Below are positions 49,661 to 49,715 of a DNA stretch of 49,715 bases, piece after piece. The stretch lies in assembly GCA_035535015.1 (NCBI GenBank), contig DATLQU010000033.1:1-49715 (forward strand), written 5' to 3'. A program made the translations under genes and the position numbers. The DNA is from Palsa-661 sp035535015. Its GTDB lineage: Bacteria > Actinomycetota > Acidimicrobiia > Acidimicrobiales > UBA8190. Within the stretch, counting starts at the first letter, position 1, and each line of letters starts with the position of its first letter. Below the pieces are notes generated by a model. That model saw only the letters and a list, made by a program, of their open reading frames with translations, made no database searches and was not told the origin of the DNA.

Positions 49661-49715
49661 CTCGCCACGAGAGGGTCGGAGATCGGAGCTGTTTGATTTG
49701 GTCCAGCTGGACAAA

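Overview
The window is a GC-rich chromosomal segment that reads as an actinobacterium, probably an uncultured member of the Acidimicrobiia or a close relative. This rests on gene order and family content: the actinobacterial crgA-trpG-pknB-pbpA-pstP-fhaB-fhaA division/signalling locus, LLM (F420/FMN-type) oxidoreductases, a 13E12-type DUF222/HNH protein, a CYP125/142-like P450, and many GTG starts or leaderless promoters. Genus assignment is inference; there is no rRNA in the window.

Layout. 0.8-2.6 kb holds a run of very small stress or envelope proteins (DUF6458-like, hydrophobic RWYRW-ending peptide, YtxH-like, CsbD) and a translationally coupled pair of small hypothetical genes. 2.6-3.6 kb is a graveyard with a group II intron maturase scrap. 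3.6-10.3 kb carries a cytochrome P450, an ECF sigma factor with a SnoaL-like tail, a DUF1059 protein, a Thr/Pro-linker secreted protein, an amidohydrolase and a secreted beta-propeller. 10.3-14 kb is a sulfur/methionine block: an SsuD-like monooxygenase diverging from metA-metY. 14-22 kb is an unusual accessory island: a large FAD/NAD(P)-binding protein, an aldo/keto reductase, an N-acyl-D-amino-acid deacylase overlapping a stand-alone amino-acid-type adenylating enzyme, a GNAT protein and a conserved hypothetical. 22-28.4 kb has a frameshifted repeat surface protein, a TetR / di-iron MBL / SRPBCC operon with a visible operator, a Zn-ribbon protein, DUF222-HNH, a 2OG-Fe(II) oxygenase and a DoxX-like protein. 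28.5-37 kb holds metE diverging from a MocR regulator with a strong palindrome, an EAL protein, an orphan ABC ATPase, an LLM oxidoreductase, and a thioesterase/thiolase divergent pair sharing a perfect TetR-like palindrome.

37-44 kb is the division and Ser/Thr phosphorylation locus. It lacks rodA (pstP and pbpA are directly adjacent) and pknA, and its PbpA carries SCD instead of an SxN motif. 44-49.7 kb is a plastic region next to tRNA-Leu(CAG): a decayed DUF488 gene, a DUF1778 antitoxin gene broken by a recent IS256-family insertion with a perfect 8-bp target duplication, a P-loop ATPase whose only start in front of the P-loop is non-canonical, a truncated SDR gene and an rve-type transposase.

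A recurring oddity is short tandem repeats (14-16 bp) sitting on gene 3' ends, with the stop codon copied in the repeat unit. The most system-like candidate is the 14-22 kb island: amide hydrolysis coupled to amino-acid adenylation without any carrier protein, together with two redox enzymes and an iterated operator-like repeat in front of the reductase.
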